A stretch of DNA of 64,000 nt. Origin: Moniliella sp. 'wahieum'. Its lineage: Eukaryota; Basidiomycota; Moniliellomycetes; Moniliellales; Moniliellaceae. Below the pieces are notes generated by a model, which saw only the letters and a list, made by a program, of their open reading frames with translations, ran no database searches and was not told where the DNA came from. Shown here piece after piece: positions 32,773 to 44,642 of the stretch. How positions within the stretch are numbered: the stretch's first letter is position 1; the number at the start of each line of letters is the position of its first letter. Position numbers and translations under genes: made by a program. Location of the stretch: NCBI GenBank assembly GCA_003971905.1, contig RSEE01000038.1:1-64000 (forward strand), written 5' to 3'.

Positions 32773-34197
32773 ATGGCCGCGTACTACGGCGATCCACGCG
32801 CACCCGCAGGCAACTACCCGCCCCCGCGCCCCCCCTACCCTCCCGCCGCCTACCCTCCGCCCCCGCAAGCCGGTGCCTATGGCGGCTACCCGCCGCCCCA
32901 GGGCGCTCCCCAAGGCTACCCGCCCCCCCGGGCGCACCTCAAGGCTATCCACCGCCCCAGGGCGCTCCCCAAGGCTATCCCCCGCCCTCCTACCCTCCCT
33001 CCCAGCCAGCGTACGGCGCCCCCCCCCCCCCAGCAACAGCAATACGCCCCCCCACCCCGTCCGCCCCCCCCAGCAGCCATATGGTGCCCCTCCCGGTCCT
33101 CCTTACGGCGCCCCTCCCGGCCTGCGCACGCCATGCCGGCATCTACGGCCAAGCGTTTGCTGCGGGCCCTGCTCCTGGCCCTGCTGCGCCAGGCGGCGGG
33201 TTCACCTACCTGGGCATTCCCGTGCCGCCTCCGCCTCGCACCAACCCCTCACCGCTGCCCCAGCGATGGATGTGGCGGGCAGGGTGGAGCGGATCTAACG
33301 ATGAAGGGGTTCGGTACGGACGACAAGACCCTGATCCACGAGCGTGCACCCAGCATGATCCCTTTGTCATTGATGCGGTCCGCACCGGGTACAAGCAGTA
33401 CAAGGGCAAGGATCTGATGAAGGCGGTGGAAGGCGATGTGAGTGGTGGATGGTACGAGGCGGTGCTTCGGTTCCAAGTGTATGGTCCCGTGATGGGGGAC
33501 GTGGTGGCCTTGAGGCGGGCCATGAAGGGAGCCGGAACCGATGAGTCGGTGCTCACCGAGATCCTCTTGGGGCGATCCAACTCTGACATCCATTGCTCAA
33601 GTCGGCCTACCACGCACGTACAGCAAGCGTCTCGAGGATGCGGTCGCCGGGGAACTGTCGTTCAAACCAAGCGCATGTTTGCCAGGCTCTGGCCGGCGCT
33701 CGGAAGAACATGCTCTGTGGATCCCAGGCGCGTAGAGGAGGATGTACGGCAACTGTACAAGGCATGCGCGGAGCTGGCACCGACGAGAGACTATACATCC
33801 ATCTGCTGTCTCGCAACGACGCCCAGTTGGTGGCCATCGCCCAGCGCTACAAGCAAGTGCACCACAAGTCGCTTTCGTCTGCCTTGTCGGGCGACTTTAG
33901 CGGGCATATGCAGCAGGGGGTGGTCTATATCGCCACGGGGGCTGAGGACCAGCGGGGGTACAAGGGTATGGTGTCCAGCGGGATGCGACCTGATCTTCAA
34001 AGCGATGGATGGAGCTGGTACGAAAGACCGGGATTTGGTTCGTCGCGTCTGCCGCGCGTCCTGGAATCGCGCCCGGTTCCAGGCGGTTCAAACAAGCCTA
34101 TCGCCGAGCCCATAATCAGGATCTCTCGGTTCGCATCAAACGTGAGACGTCGGGGAACTACGAACGCTCGCTGGTCACTGTTGTCGACACAGCTTGA
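32773..34197 (+). CDS. fungal annexin with Pro/Tyr/Gly-rich N-terminal tail
   Basis: Annexins bind acidic membranes in the presence of calcium. From ATG 32773 the tail MAAYYGDPRAPAGNYPPP is followed by repeated YPPPQGAPQGYPPP units (about 32880-33000), as in annexin A7/A11-like tails that favour assembly or phase separation. Four annexin repeats follow: MKGFGTDDKTLI (33301), MKGAGTDESVLTEILLG (33520), MRGAGTDERLYIHLLSR (33760) and MDGAGTKDRDLVRRV (34005). The GxGTD-type loops form calcium sites; in repeat four the D is replaced by K-D spacing. The end SGNYERSLVTVVDTA-stop is typical. No intron is seen. At least four frame slips lie between 32930 and 34060. Confidence 0.94.
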
Positions 34198-34353
34198 GCC
34201 CCCCCCCCCCCCCTCGTTGCTCTCTTTTCCTACTTATATTGTGGTCACGCGCCGATGCATCGACAATACGTATCCCCCTGTATAGCCACCACTGTTCTCG
34301 GACCAGAAACCCCATTGGGTTTGCATCTTTATATGCCACCGTAGATGATTGGA

Positions 34354-36815
34354 CTAGGTTAGGGTGATGTTGACAATCTTGATGTCCTGTGCGGCCGATC
34401 CAACTTGTCTGTTCGCGTATTCTCAATCGCATCCTGCACAACGTCGAAACCGGCCGTAACCGAGCCAAACACCGAGTGCTTCCGATCGAGCCAGCTGGTA
34501 GGCGCTGTAGTAATGAGAACTGACTGCCATTCTGGGCAAGGGGACGCGTCTGTCAGCCGAGCCAAACGGGAGACGATGGCAAAAGAAGGATGAGGAGAAG
34601 GAAACGTACCGTGTTGGGGCCGGCATTGGCCATAGAGAGCATGTATGGTTTCGAGTGGTCGAGCATGGGGTGAAATTCGTCTTCAAAGTTGCCGCCCAGA
34701 GCGAAGAACCGCCGGTGCCATCTCCATTTTCATAGTCACCACCTTGGATCATAAACTTGGGGATAACGCGGTGGAACGTCGTACCGTCATCTTGCTGCTT
34801 GGCCAAACCAACAAAATCTCCACTGTGCGCGGGACCAAGGAGGGGAAAAACCGGACATGAATGTCGCCCAAGGTGGTGTGGAGGGTAGCGGAAGAGGCGA
34901 GGCGGACGCTCCTCTGGGCCTTGGGGCCAGAGGAGGTGCTTGCCAAGGCCATCTCCTCCTTGTAGGCTTCTCGTTAAACACATCCCGATCCCCCGCGTGC
35001 TGGGCCGCCTTGGGGTCCGAGTCGGGCTCAAACTGGAGAAAAGGTAAAAGCGAGAGCGCTTGTAAGCCGTCGCAAACAACGTAGGGTGGGGGACGTCCCT
35101 TGCCTGAGCTACCAATGGGTTCTCAGACGCAATCAAGTCGATCGACAACACCCCGCCGTTTCGCGCCGGGTCCACAGCCAACCCTTGGAACAAGTCAAAC
35201 TGGAGGAATCGCAACCCTTCGTCCCGCCCCAGGATCGCACGCAACCGATTGTCACAGGTGCACTACCTTGATACCAAACAAGCTTGCGTACAGAATAAAG
35301 TTGCCCGACTCGTCAAATACCACATTGGCGCGTGTCAGACCAGTTGCAGACCGTACCGCCCCTTGGCCAATTCGTCCCGGTGCCGAGGTGAGGGCCTGGT
35401 CCAGCTCACGTTCCAACGCGATGCGACGACCAAACTCCATCTCGTCAAGCGGATGGGGTAAAGCGCAGCCCGCAGCGCAGGAGGGAGGTGCATGCCGCTT
35501 CGGTCAGGTTAGGAGGTGGATCTTGGCCAGCCGCTTCGGCCCGGGCTAAGGCTTCCAGTCGGTCAGCTTGAGCACGGGCAGTCTTGGCTTGCCATTTTGC
35601 CTGGTCCGCCTCGTTCGAAGCGAGACTCTCGTCATAAGCTCGGTAGAGCTTCGCAGAGGCAAAGTCAAAGATGCGCACAACTCGATCGGGTAAGCTAAAG
35701 GTGGAGAAAAGTTTGCCATCGGGGGAAAACTCCAGCGATGTGGGGACCGACTTGCTCTTTTTGAACGCCAATAGGTCCGTATCCGACTTGTACTTCCACA
35801 GCACCTTCTTTCCCGCTGGAGGGGCCACTTCAAATGGTTCCTTGGGCGTCCAGTACCACCATGCACCCACATCGGCAGCAGAGACGACACAATCGTACGT
35901 CTCATTGTACTGGATCAAATGACAGGGAGCGCGATGCATCTTTCCCAGCACCGCAACTGGTTCCGAGGCACCACGGCCATCATAAATGCGGATTGTGGGC
36001 GAGTCTTGCTCCAATACGGCAAGCAGCGCATCGCCATGTCCCCTTCTATGCACCCAACAGCATGAGCGAGGCACAAAGGGAAATGTGAGGATGTTGATCA
36101 TGTCAAAATTGGCCACGTCAAACACTTTCGCTGTCTTGTCGGTGGAAAGCGAGGCATACAACATGCCATCGCTACTGATGGAGGCATCCACAATCGGTTC
36201 CAAATGGGCGCGGTAATGCTTGGCAAACTCGATGCCTCCCTCACGAAGGAGCTTGTTGGGATTGGCCTTGGTGTTGGTCTCGGCCTTTCCCGCCAGCACA
36301 TCCGCAGCCAACGGAGATTTCTTCCAAAATTTCACATGCCCATCCACACTTGCCGTCACGACAAAGTCGACGGGATGGGAAGCAACCAGGACCGAGACGA
36401 GCGCGTCACGGTGCATAAACGATTGAGCGTACTGGGCGCTTCGGGGCAACGCCTCAAGCTGCTCAGCCGCAGCAGCCGCCCGACGCTGCTGGGCAGCATC
36501 GAGTTTGCGTCGTTTCGTAGAGCGCTTGGTTGGCTTGGACGAAGCAGGGGCGGGCGCAGAGGAGGAGGTAGGCCCGGCACCGGCACCGGCGCCTTCGCGC
36601 GGGGCCGCGGGCATGGGGCCCACCTCGTCGCCCGAGTCCGAGTCCGAGCCGGAAGCAGAGCCCGACCGGGACGACGAGAACGACGATCGAGAGGTGTACG
36701 ATGAGGCACTCCCGGAGCGCGAACGCGCGCTGGGTGATTTCGAAGCGCCACGCTTCGTGCGCCGGCCATGATGGGATGGAAAAGCTGGTGGTGAACAGGC
36801 AGGCCAGCTAACCAC
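34354..36815 (-). CDS. WD40-cyclophilin, peptidyl-prolyl isomerase (PPWD1/Cyp15 type)
   Basis: PPWD1-family proteins are nuclear, spliceosome-linked prolyl isomerases. A Ser/Arg-rich N-terminus with a basic patch ([12 protein letters not shown]) is followed by WD40 repeats: [31 protein letters not shown] and [13 protein letters not shown] (about 36410-36100). [19 protein letters not shown] and DRDVFNEKP form the family linker. The cyclophilin domain begins near 34870 ([14 protein letters not shown]) and carries [15 protein letters not shown] 78-nt intron (34609-34532) splits NAGPNT from [24 protein letters not shown] and the end NITLT-stop follow. At least three single-base slips occur. The start could be 36815 or, with one missing base, an ATG near 36770. 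Confidence 0.95.
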
Positions 36816-37579
36816 AGAAGAGAATGGACATTGAAATGGTTCGCAGTGGTCACGTGACAGAGGGTAGCATTCGATAGTCGGATGCTAGACTCGCGGACCT
36901 CAGGCATCGCATGCTCACAGTTAACCCTTACAACATGCAACCCTTGGGCCGCCCACGCGCAGGAGTGCCCCTGACCCCTGTCCCTCGCCCACCAACCTCG
37001 ATCGCTTGCTCTGTACCCAATCATAGCGGTATCCTCCGGAAGCAAGTTCCAAGACTCGGATGGAATATGAGCGCTTTTTGCCAAAACTGATCCTGGGATT
37101 TAACTGGCTCGCCAACGGTAGCGGAAAGAAAAGATGTCGGCCGCACACCATGCCCCACGGGCCCCAACAGGATATGATGTGCATGATAAAAGCTCGGCCA
37201 ATGGCGACAACGCCGCAACTACCCGAAAAATTCACACTGTAAACGCATTATCGTCCCCGCTCCTCATCGAACTCATCTCTGTGCTTGAGAACAGTTTCAT
37301 GGTGAAAAGGGCGAAGTCAATGCCATTCCGTTGTCATGGCGGCATGTTCTTGAGAGTCCGTTGCATCTGCCTGTGACGACAGCTGCGGCGGTAACGATAG
37401 AAAAGATGGCCCTAACCTCCAACATGCAATCCAGTCACCGTCAGGGGATATGCTTGTGGGATAAGGAAGCCCCGAAAAAATGAATTCAACAGACAGCAAC
37501 AACCAATCCATCATGGTGCATCATGCACCTTTTGCGAGTCGGAGAGCCATGGCCACTGGTATTTCAAGTGTTTATCGGG
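36816..37579. other. intergenic: PPWD1 promoter and SNZ 3' region
   Basis: The 764 bases lie upstream of the WD40-cyclophilin gene and downstream of SNZ, both on the minus strand. A GTCACGTGAC palindrome near 36851-36860 contains a CACGTG core. I see no coding sequence. Confidence 0.5.
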
Positions 37580-38688
37580 TTACCAACCACGGCCAGCCAG
37601 CCGCCCTCCAGGCATCTTTGAATCAATCGTCAGTCCCACCATTGCCGTGACGTTTTCCGAGATCTTGGCCAGTATCTCGGGATTATCCCAGTGGGTGACA
37701 GCGGTCACAATTGCCTTGGCACGCTCACGTGGGTCGCCTTCAGCAGCAAAGACGCCCGAACCAACAAACACGCCGTCGGCGCCCAGCGTACGCAGCAGTG
37801 CCGCATCGGCTGGGGTGGCAATCCCCCGCAGCAAAGTTGACGACGGGAAGAGACGCTTGAGCCGAGCGGTCTCCTTAAGCAAATGATACGGGGCTGAAAT
37901 CTCCTTGGCATACGCATACAGCTCCTCATCACTCATACTTGCCACCTTGCGGATCTCTGCCTGCACGGTCCGCATGTGCCCGACTGCCTCAACCACATTG
38001 CCTGTGCCAGCCTCGCCTTGGTCCGAATCATGGCGGCGCCCTCGCTGATCCGGCGCAAAGCTTCGCCAAGATTGCGGCAGCCACATACAAAGGGGACCTT
38101 GAAGGGATGCTTGTTGATATGATGCACATTGTCGGCAGGGGTGAGCACTTCCGATTCGTCAATGTAGTCCACATCGATCGCCTGCAGGATCTGGGCCTCA
38201 ACTGCACACCCTCAGTCAGCTCGTATCCCACAGCGGTAACGTGGGCAGGAACCCACAGGCGCAGACGTACAATGTGCCCGATCCGGCATTTGGCCATAAC
38301 CGGGATGCTGACCGCATTGATAATCTCCTTGATCATCTTGGGGTCCGACATGCGAGCCACCCCGCCTTGGACACGAATGTCGGCGGGCACTCGTTCGAGC
38401 GCCATGACCGCGGCCGCACCGGCTTCCTCGGCGATCCGTGCCTGTTCCGGGTTGGTCACGTCCTAAAAGCCAGCGAGTTTTCAGTCACCCAGCCTGAAAA
38501 GCGACGAGGGAAGCGGAGCGTACCATGATCACGCCTCCTTTCAGCATCTGGGCCAGGCCACTCTTGACGCCAAAGGTACCGACGTTGGATCCCTCAGAAC
38601 GGCCAGACGCTGGTCCGCCTGTGCGGGGCACAACGTGCGCACCATTGGAGGGGGCGGTGCCGACAATGATGGGGTGCTCAGACGACAT
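37580..38688 (-). CDS. SNZ1: pyridoxal 5'-phosphate synthase, PdxS/SNZ subunit
   Basis: Makes vitamin B6 (PLP) from ribose 5-phosphate, glyceraldehyde 3-phosphate and ammonia, the last supplied by a PdxT/SNO partner not present in this window. Exon 1 (38688-38524) ends [13 protein letters not shown] 61-nt intron (38523-38463) follows, then [20 protein letters not shown]. The conserved core includes [17 protein letters not shown] and [11 protein letters not shown] with the first active-site Lys. [25 protein letters not shown] (second Lys) and [16 protein letters not shown] complete the TIM barrel. The end LAGRGW-stop is at 37580. Two or three frame slips break the frame between 38200 and 38000. 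A copia element now sits 134 bp upstream of the start codon. Confidence 0.96.
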
Positions 38689-38822
38689 GCAAAAAAGTGG
38701 CGGTGTGATGGGTGGGGCGCCGAAGGCTGCTCACAGCGAGTGAGAAGAGAGGAGGGGGGGCTTGCAGCCAACGTGAAACTTGAAGGACAGCGGCGTTGTG
38801 CACGGGCCAAACATGAGGTGGG
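38689..38822. promoter_or_regulatory. residual SNZ promoter between start codon and copia element
   Basis: Only 134 bases of native sequence remain between the SNZ start codon and the outer edge of the 5' LTR, and they end with the GTGGG target duplication (38818-38822). The rest of the original promoter is displaced to beyond 43876. Confidence 0.7.
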
Positions 38823-38981
38823 TGTTGACATCCGTCCTAGGACCGCGCGGACCTGAGTCACGTGAGTCAGCTTTCATTCCTTCCGAGCTCGCACCAGTCT
38901 TCTGGACGAGTCAGTCGCAGAAGCTTCTTAGTCCAATACGACGTTCAGTGCTCACATTCTGTGGTAGTAGCGAGGCCGACA
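38823..38981 (+). repeat. 5' LTR of the copia element
   Basis: Begins TGTTGACATCC and ends GAGGCCGACA, with short inverted ends TGT...ACA. It contains GTCACGTGAC, a CACGTG-centred palindrome, near its start. It is nearly identical to the copy at 43717-43876. Confidence 0.97.
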
Positions 38982-39035
38982 GAGTTACATCCTTATCTGC
39001 TCATCCCTGAGCTGGCCAAAACTACACCCACAACC

Positions 39036-40283
39036 ATGGGCGCCAACGCTAACACCGATCTCTCGGTCAGCGACACCACAATGGTGAACAAGCGCGATTA
39101 CTGGACACCAACCGGTCGCGATCCGCCACCGATTGGCACCGACAACGAGGAACTCATGATGCTTTGCGCCGAAGCGCACCTGTGGTTCAAGAAGACGAAC
39201 GACATCGATGTCGTTAAAGAGAAGATCAACAGAGCTATACACGACAGAGCCGAGTGGCTTGGATGGAAGGACGAACCTACGTCTATCACGACAAACTGGG
39301 TTCGACGGGCTACGAATTTTGTGGTGCAAAACATCCACCAAATGGAAACTCAACCCAACGCAACTTTGGGGGCACCTACAGGCGCAGCCTCGCGACCCGA
39401 GTACGACCTTTACAGATCACTACGCGAGTCTCCCACCAAGAATATCAAGTGGCCTGATCTGAACAAAGACCCGTCCGCCTACAGCGCTTGGGAAGACGAA
39501 TTTCTCTTCGCGATAACAGATGCCCACCCCCACGCAAGCGACGTCGTCCAGAATGGTCGCAGCTCCCGCTACTTCACCGAGGACCTCGACAGACGCTTGC
39601 ACAACCTTCTTAGGGAAGCCATGCCGTCAACCCTCTTCCGGACGATCCGCACCCACCACGAAATATCATGCACCCAGGACACGCTGAACATGCTGCGTCA
39701 GCGGTATGGATATACGCCTACCGCAAACAGAGGGCCTCTACTCATTCGCTACTTTTCGGCCGACCAAGGAAACCGATCGGGTCGAGACTACCTCGACTAC
39801 ATGGAAGAGATCAGTGCAAGCCTGACGCGAGCGGGCATCCCACTTACGGAAGAGCAGGAACGCACTGGGATCCTACTCGGCTTACGCGACATGAGCATTC
39901 GCCAGCGTGAAGAGCGCTCGAGTCTAGACAAGTTACGGCAGGCCGTGATGGACATACCAGCCGCCACGTATCCCGGTGGAGAAAGGAAGAGAAACGGAGG
40001 CAAGCCGGTCAACGGAGGAACGCCTTGGACTCGACCCGACAGCGGGGGACGACCCACCAGCGGGGGAAAAAACTCCAGCGGGGGCAAAGCCGGCGACGAC
40101 AACCTCGCGGACACAAAGACCAAGGGGCAAGACCGCACCAACCAACCCTGGCGCAGCGCGACGTCTAATAAACCTGTTGTCCCTCCGCGCAACCCAGGCC
40201 GAGCCAACGCTCACGTCGCTCAGAGAGCGAGCTCTCCCGAGTCTGAAGTGATTGACGTTGATGCGGGCACAGCTGACTACTAG
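39036..40283 (+). mobile_element. copia gag region
   Basis: The gag frame starts at ATG 39036 in a good context (MGANANTDLSVSDTTM) and encodes about 416 residues with the copia gag/UBN2-like helical region. The C-terminal part is rich in Gly, Lys, Arg and Ser (GGKPVNGG, SGGRPTSGGKNSSGG). I see no CCHC zinc knuckle, so nucleic-acid binding probably relies on the basic Gly-rich tail. It is part of a transposon fossil and not a host gene. Confidence 0.9.
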
Positions 40284-40298
40284 GAACTCGGGGGCGAA

Positions 40299-43200
40299 AT
40301 GCGAATCATCCGGGCATTATATGACAGTGGGGCATTCCCATCCATTTGGAAAGACAAATCCGTCTTCACATCCATGACCCCTTGCGACGACGAGATAGAG
40401 GTTGCTAACGGGACACATGTAAAGGCGGAAGGACGAGGCACGGCCACAATCCGTATCCGATGCTTAGGAGGACACCAAATGGAGATAAAACTCCCCAACA
40501 GCCTATACATGCCCCGTTTCAGCCGAAATCTCGTCAGTGTAGCACACCTGTCGAACACCGGAATCGCATCATACTTCGCCCCACACCAGAAGGGTATCTG
40601 GCTTGGTAACCCAGGATCCACCCTACGAAAAGTAACCGGCAGTGACTATCAATTCACGATCTTACACAACCCGCGAACGCCACCCACACCCCTGCGGGCC
40701 ATGGCGACCAAACCGATCAAACCGGCCGACCCACCCTCAACCCCAAACTCCCTCGCAGCATCCCTGGCCCTGGACCACGTCTCTAAAGCCCACAAACGCT
40801 GGAACCACGCAGCCATCGACCTCTCCCCTGGCTTACACGATCGGAAACCGCAGGCCTCCGCGTCACAGCCAAGCATATCTCCCTCTGTCGTTCAGAGTGG
40901 GATTGCCCAACATGCGCGGTGGCACTAGCGACAGCATCGCCCCATCCGAGCCGGGACCGCCTCCGATCCAAAAGACCTTTCGAGGTCCTCCACGTCGACG
41001 TAGTAGACCTCCCCGGGTAACCGGCATGGGGCACGGATACGCCCTCGTCGCCGTTGATGACTTCACGCGGTACGTCTTCACCACAGCGATCCCGACAAAG
41101 GGCGCTGCAACGAAGGAACTGCGGAACCTCATATTGCGGGAGCAACGCTACGGCCCGGACAGACTGCTGCGGACTTTGCGCACGGACAACGCCCCCGAAT
41201 TGACAAGCGCACTGCAACCTTTTCTGGACGAGCAAGGCATCACGTCAGAACGGACAATCCCGGGGCAGAGTGCTAGCAACGGTGTGGCTGAGCGTGCCAT
41301 CCGAACCATAACGACTCGTGCAAGGCAGTTGCTCTTGGGTACAGGTCTTCCGACGTCGGACTGGTGGGAACACAGCCTCCACGCTGCGTGCTTCACCCAA
41401 AACCAAATGCCACTCAAAACATCCGGGGAAGACAACAAATCGCGATTTGAGCGATACAAAGGCCACGCATACTCGTTACCGATGCAACCCTTTGGCCGCG
41501 TTGCATACCTCCATCTGCCCGAGTCACGCCGCGAGCACAAGCTCAGCGCGCGGGCAGAGGAAGGTATGCTGGTAGGATACCACCATCAGCGCGGATCAAA
41601 GGGATGGCTCTTCGCCACATACCAACCATCCCTGGGTACCTTCACCTACCGCTGGTCGAAACCGTACAAATGGGGCAACGCCATCTACCCCCATCTCCAC
41701 CCCGACCACTTCCCACCCGACATCTCCAAATCACCTCAAATTAAAATCGACAGTGAAAAAGACGCTAACCCTACTCCGCCAGCCGCGGCAGCACCCATGC
41801 CCCGAACCGCCGCCACACCCCAGACACCCGCTCCCACCACCACCCCCTCCGCGCCGCTACCCCCTCCGCCAGCGCACCACCCGCACCTCCCTCGACCTGC
41901 ACACACTCCCAATCGCTGACGACCCCACCGACACGACCTACCATGCTCGTGCTGCAGCCGCCACGCCCCACTGCGCCGCACCAGAGATCGGCATCGCCCG
42001 CCCCCTACCTGACACATCCGCCCCCCCGTTTGCCGACACAGTTCAACCTCCCGAATACGCCGCCATGACTGCTCTCAGCGCACCCATCCACCCGGACACG
42101 GTTCAGCTCACCAAGGATGGCGTACCCCTCGCTCCCAAGACGCTCAAGGGTCTCGAGACTCACCCCTCCTTTGCCATGGTCAAGCAGGCTATGGCCGACG
42201 AGGTGGCCACACTCGCGCGATACGGCACCTACGAGGCTACGTACCCACCACCGGGTGCACAAATCCTCATAGGACTATGGCGCATCACCACAAAGACGGA
42301 CGCCGAGGGCCGGTTCCTGCGCCACCGCGCGCGCTTTGTCGCGGGCGGACACCAACAATCGGCCGAGACTTGGGGCCAGACGTTCGCACCATCGGTGCGC
42401 ACACCTGCCATCCTGACCCTCGTCGTGCTGGCCGAGAAGTATAAGTTTGGCCTCTTCTCGGCGGACGTCAATGCAGCGTACCTGAACGCCCCCCTCGAAG
42501 AAGCAGTCTACATCCGCCCACCCCCCTACTTCCCCGAAGCGGGTGGTCGCGTGTGGCGTCTCAAGAAGAGTCTATACGGGCTACATCAGAGCGGAGCAAA
42601 CTGGGCACGATACATCCGGAACCTGCTGCGTGACAAGCTCGGCTTCACGCAAAGCTTGACCGAGCCCTGCTTGTTCGTGCGCGCTGCACCACCGGGTGAG
42701 CAGATCCTCCTGGCGGTCCACACCGACGATCTGCTCCTCGCATGCAAGTCACACCAAAAGTACGAGGAGTTTATGGCCGAGAAAACACACACATTGATGT
42801 TCGTGGTAACGGTCCCCTTCACTACCACCTGGGATGCCAATACGATCGGATCGGTGGGGAGCTGTACCTGAGCCAACCAAAGTTCATCGAGGAAGTGGTG
42901 GCAAAGCACCACATCAAAGCCCCGTGGATCCGGACTCTCCCACATCCCGTACGGATGATACCGCCCCGTGCCGACCCTGAACCCCCATCCCTCCCAGCCT
43001 TGCGCAAGGCATATCAGGGGAAGATCGGATCGGGACTGTGGGCTGCACGAATGGGCCGGCCTGACTCCCTCTTCGCTATCACGGCCCTCAGCAGAGCCGC
43101 TGCCGACCCATCGCAGCAGCATCATCAAGCAGTCGATGACTTCCTTCGCTACCTGTACCATACTCGAGGAAAGGGCCTGAGGTTGACCCCAACATCAGAT

Positions 43201-43722
43201 GCACCGGCCATTGCGCTGTATACAGATTCCGACTTGGCGGGAGATCCCATCCAGGCACGCTCCACATCTGGATGCCTACTGATGGTGTACGGTGTGCCGG
43301 TGTCGTGGCGATCCATTCTTCAGCCGAAGAGCGTTACCAGTACCGCCGCCGCCGAATATACGGCAGGATATGATGGACTGGTTGACGCCAACTATGTCAA
43401 GAACATCATGATCGAGCTTGGGGCCATCGGCGAGGGTACACCCATTCATTGGTATTGCGACAATAAGTCTGTCGTCGATCTCGCCCACAAATTTGGCAGC
43501 ACCGGCAAGCTCCGAGAGCTGAAGATCCGGTACCACAATGTACGGCAACACGTGGACTCGGGCGAGGCCATACTTGTACACATCCCCGGCGAAAGGAACC
43601 CAGCGGACGTCCTCACCAAGCCTCTCGGCCGTCCCGCCCTGACAAGCCATCTTGCTCAACTCCGCGTCGAGGAGATGGATCCAGTCCACATGACTGGGCC
43701 CTCCGGTCAGCGGGGGTGTTGA
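40299..43722 (+). mobile_element. copia pol region: protease, integrase, reverse transcriptase, RNase H
   Basis: The protease lies near 40300-40600 (YDSGAFPS active-site type). The integrase core is at about 41000-41480 (DDFTRYVF; DNAPEL; GVAERAIRTI). The RVT_2 reverse transcriptase is at about 42170-42900 (HRARFVAGG; FSADVNAAYLNA; KSLYGLHQS; HTDDLLLA). The RNase H is at about 43190-43640 (LYTDSDLAGD; STAAAEYTA; DNKSVVDLA; PADVLTKPL). A Pro/Thr-rich linker separates integrase and reverse transcriptase. As read, the region is interrupted about three times and so is treated as broken. Confidence 0.93.
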
Positions 43723-43876
43723 CATCCGTCCTAGGACCGCGCGGACCCTGAGTCACGTGAGTCAGCTTTCATTCCTTCCGAGCTCGCACCAGTCTTCTGG
43801 ACGAGTCAGTCGCAGAAGCTTCTTAGTCCAATACGACGTTCAGTGCTCACATTCTGTGGTAGTAGCGAGGCCGACA
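43717..43876 (+). repeat. 3' LTR of the copia element
   Basis: A 160-bp copy of the 5' LTR, followed directly by the target duplication GTGGG and then native sequence that should have been upstream of SNZ before the insertion. Confidence 0.97.
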
Positions 43877-44642
43877 GTGGGTAATAAAAGCGCTCAGTCG
43901 GGCGTTGGCCGGTGGCCGGTGGCGCCGTTTCGGGGCACTTTGGTCTTTAGTCCCGCCCGGGGCCGGCGGGGGAAGGAGGCAGACAGGAGAATTGATCGCT
44001 GGCAGTTTATAAGCGTTCTTGGGGATCTTAGGAATAGCCTTCCCACTGATCTCGCCGGTCCGTCTAGCATGAAGCTTGACCACCGTTCGGCCATCGTGCA
44101 TACTAGCAGGCCGTATATGCACTGTGGCAATTCACCACATCTACTCGGATTGGAAAACCCCCATTCACCAAACCCGTATCTCGGTCCTGAGGGGGTGATG
44201 GCGTCCAACTCTGAAGAACTGCGCTAAGTATGGCTTTCCATGGCTCACAATAGGGTCGACTCCCAAGGTGTGGTATGCGGAACTAGGTCGAGTTGGGTAA
44301 GCTATAGTAGAAACCAATGCACATTCACATGTCACACCTGCAGCGCCGACAATGTGGGGAAAGCGTGGCGCATGAGGTCAAATTCAGAGAGCATGAGGGG
44401 GACGGCATGCAAGGGGCGCTATAAAGGTGCGAGAATACAGCATGACAACAAATTAGTGCCTGTCAACGTGCTCGTGAGAGGTGATCAGTTGGCCGCGCGG
44501 GACAAGAGGGCCTAGGAAGGGGGAACGGGAAGAGGGGGGGGAAGGTATGAGATCTGAGAGATGAAGCGGAATAGCTGAGGGATGGGGGGAGACTGTGTTG
44601 TACACTTTTAACTTTCGAGCCACGAAGGGGCGGTTAAAGCGG
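43877..44642. other. spacer between copia element and CNOT9
   Basis: These 766 bases hold the part of the former SNZ upstream region displaced by the element and the 3' region of CNOT9. GGCCGGTGGCCGGTGGC near 43907-43923 is a short tandem repeat. I see no supported gene. Confidence 0.5.

Larger units (their letters stand above)
38823..43876 (+). mobile_element. Ty1/copia LTR retrotransposon, structurally complete, coding region broken
   Basis: A 5.05-kb element with LTRs of 159 bp (38823-38981) and 160 bp (43717-43876) that start TGTTGACA and end GCCGACA. They differ at a single position, so the insertion is young. It is flanked by a perfect 5-bp duplication GTGGG (38818-38822, 43877-43881). 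Inside, gag is followed by pol in the order protease, integrase, reverse transcriptase, RNase H, which defines Ty1/copia (Pseudoviridae-like). A short G-rich purine run just before the 3' LTR fits a polypurine tract. I could not match the sequence after the 5' LTR to a particular tRNA primer. The pol region shows about three interruptions and the element therefore looks broken as read. Confidence 0.97.

Noticed and set aside
34360-34375. TTAGGG word
   Set aside because: A single occurrence; it is not a telomere-like array.
37580-38688. Neighbouring PdxT/SNO partner for SNZ
   Set aside because: I looked for the glutaminase partner on both sides, since SNZ and SNO are paired in yeast, but no such gene is present in the window.
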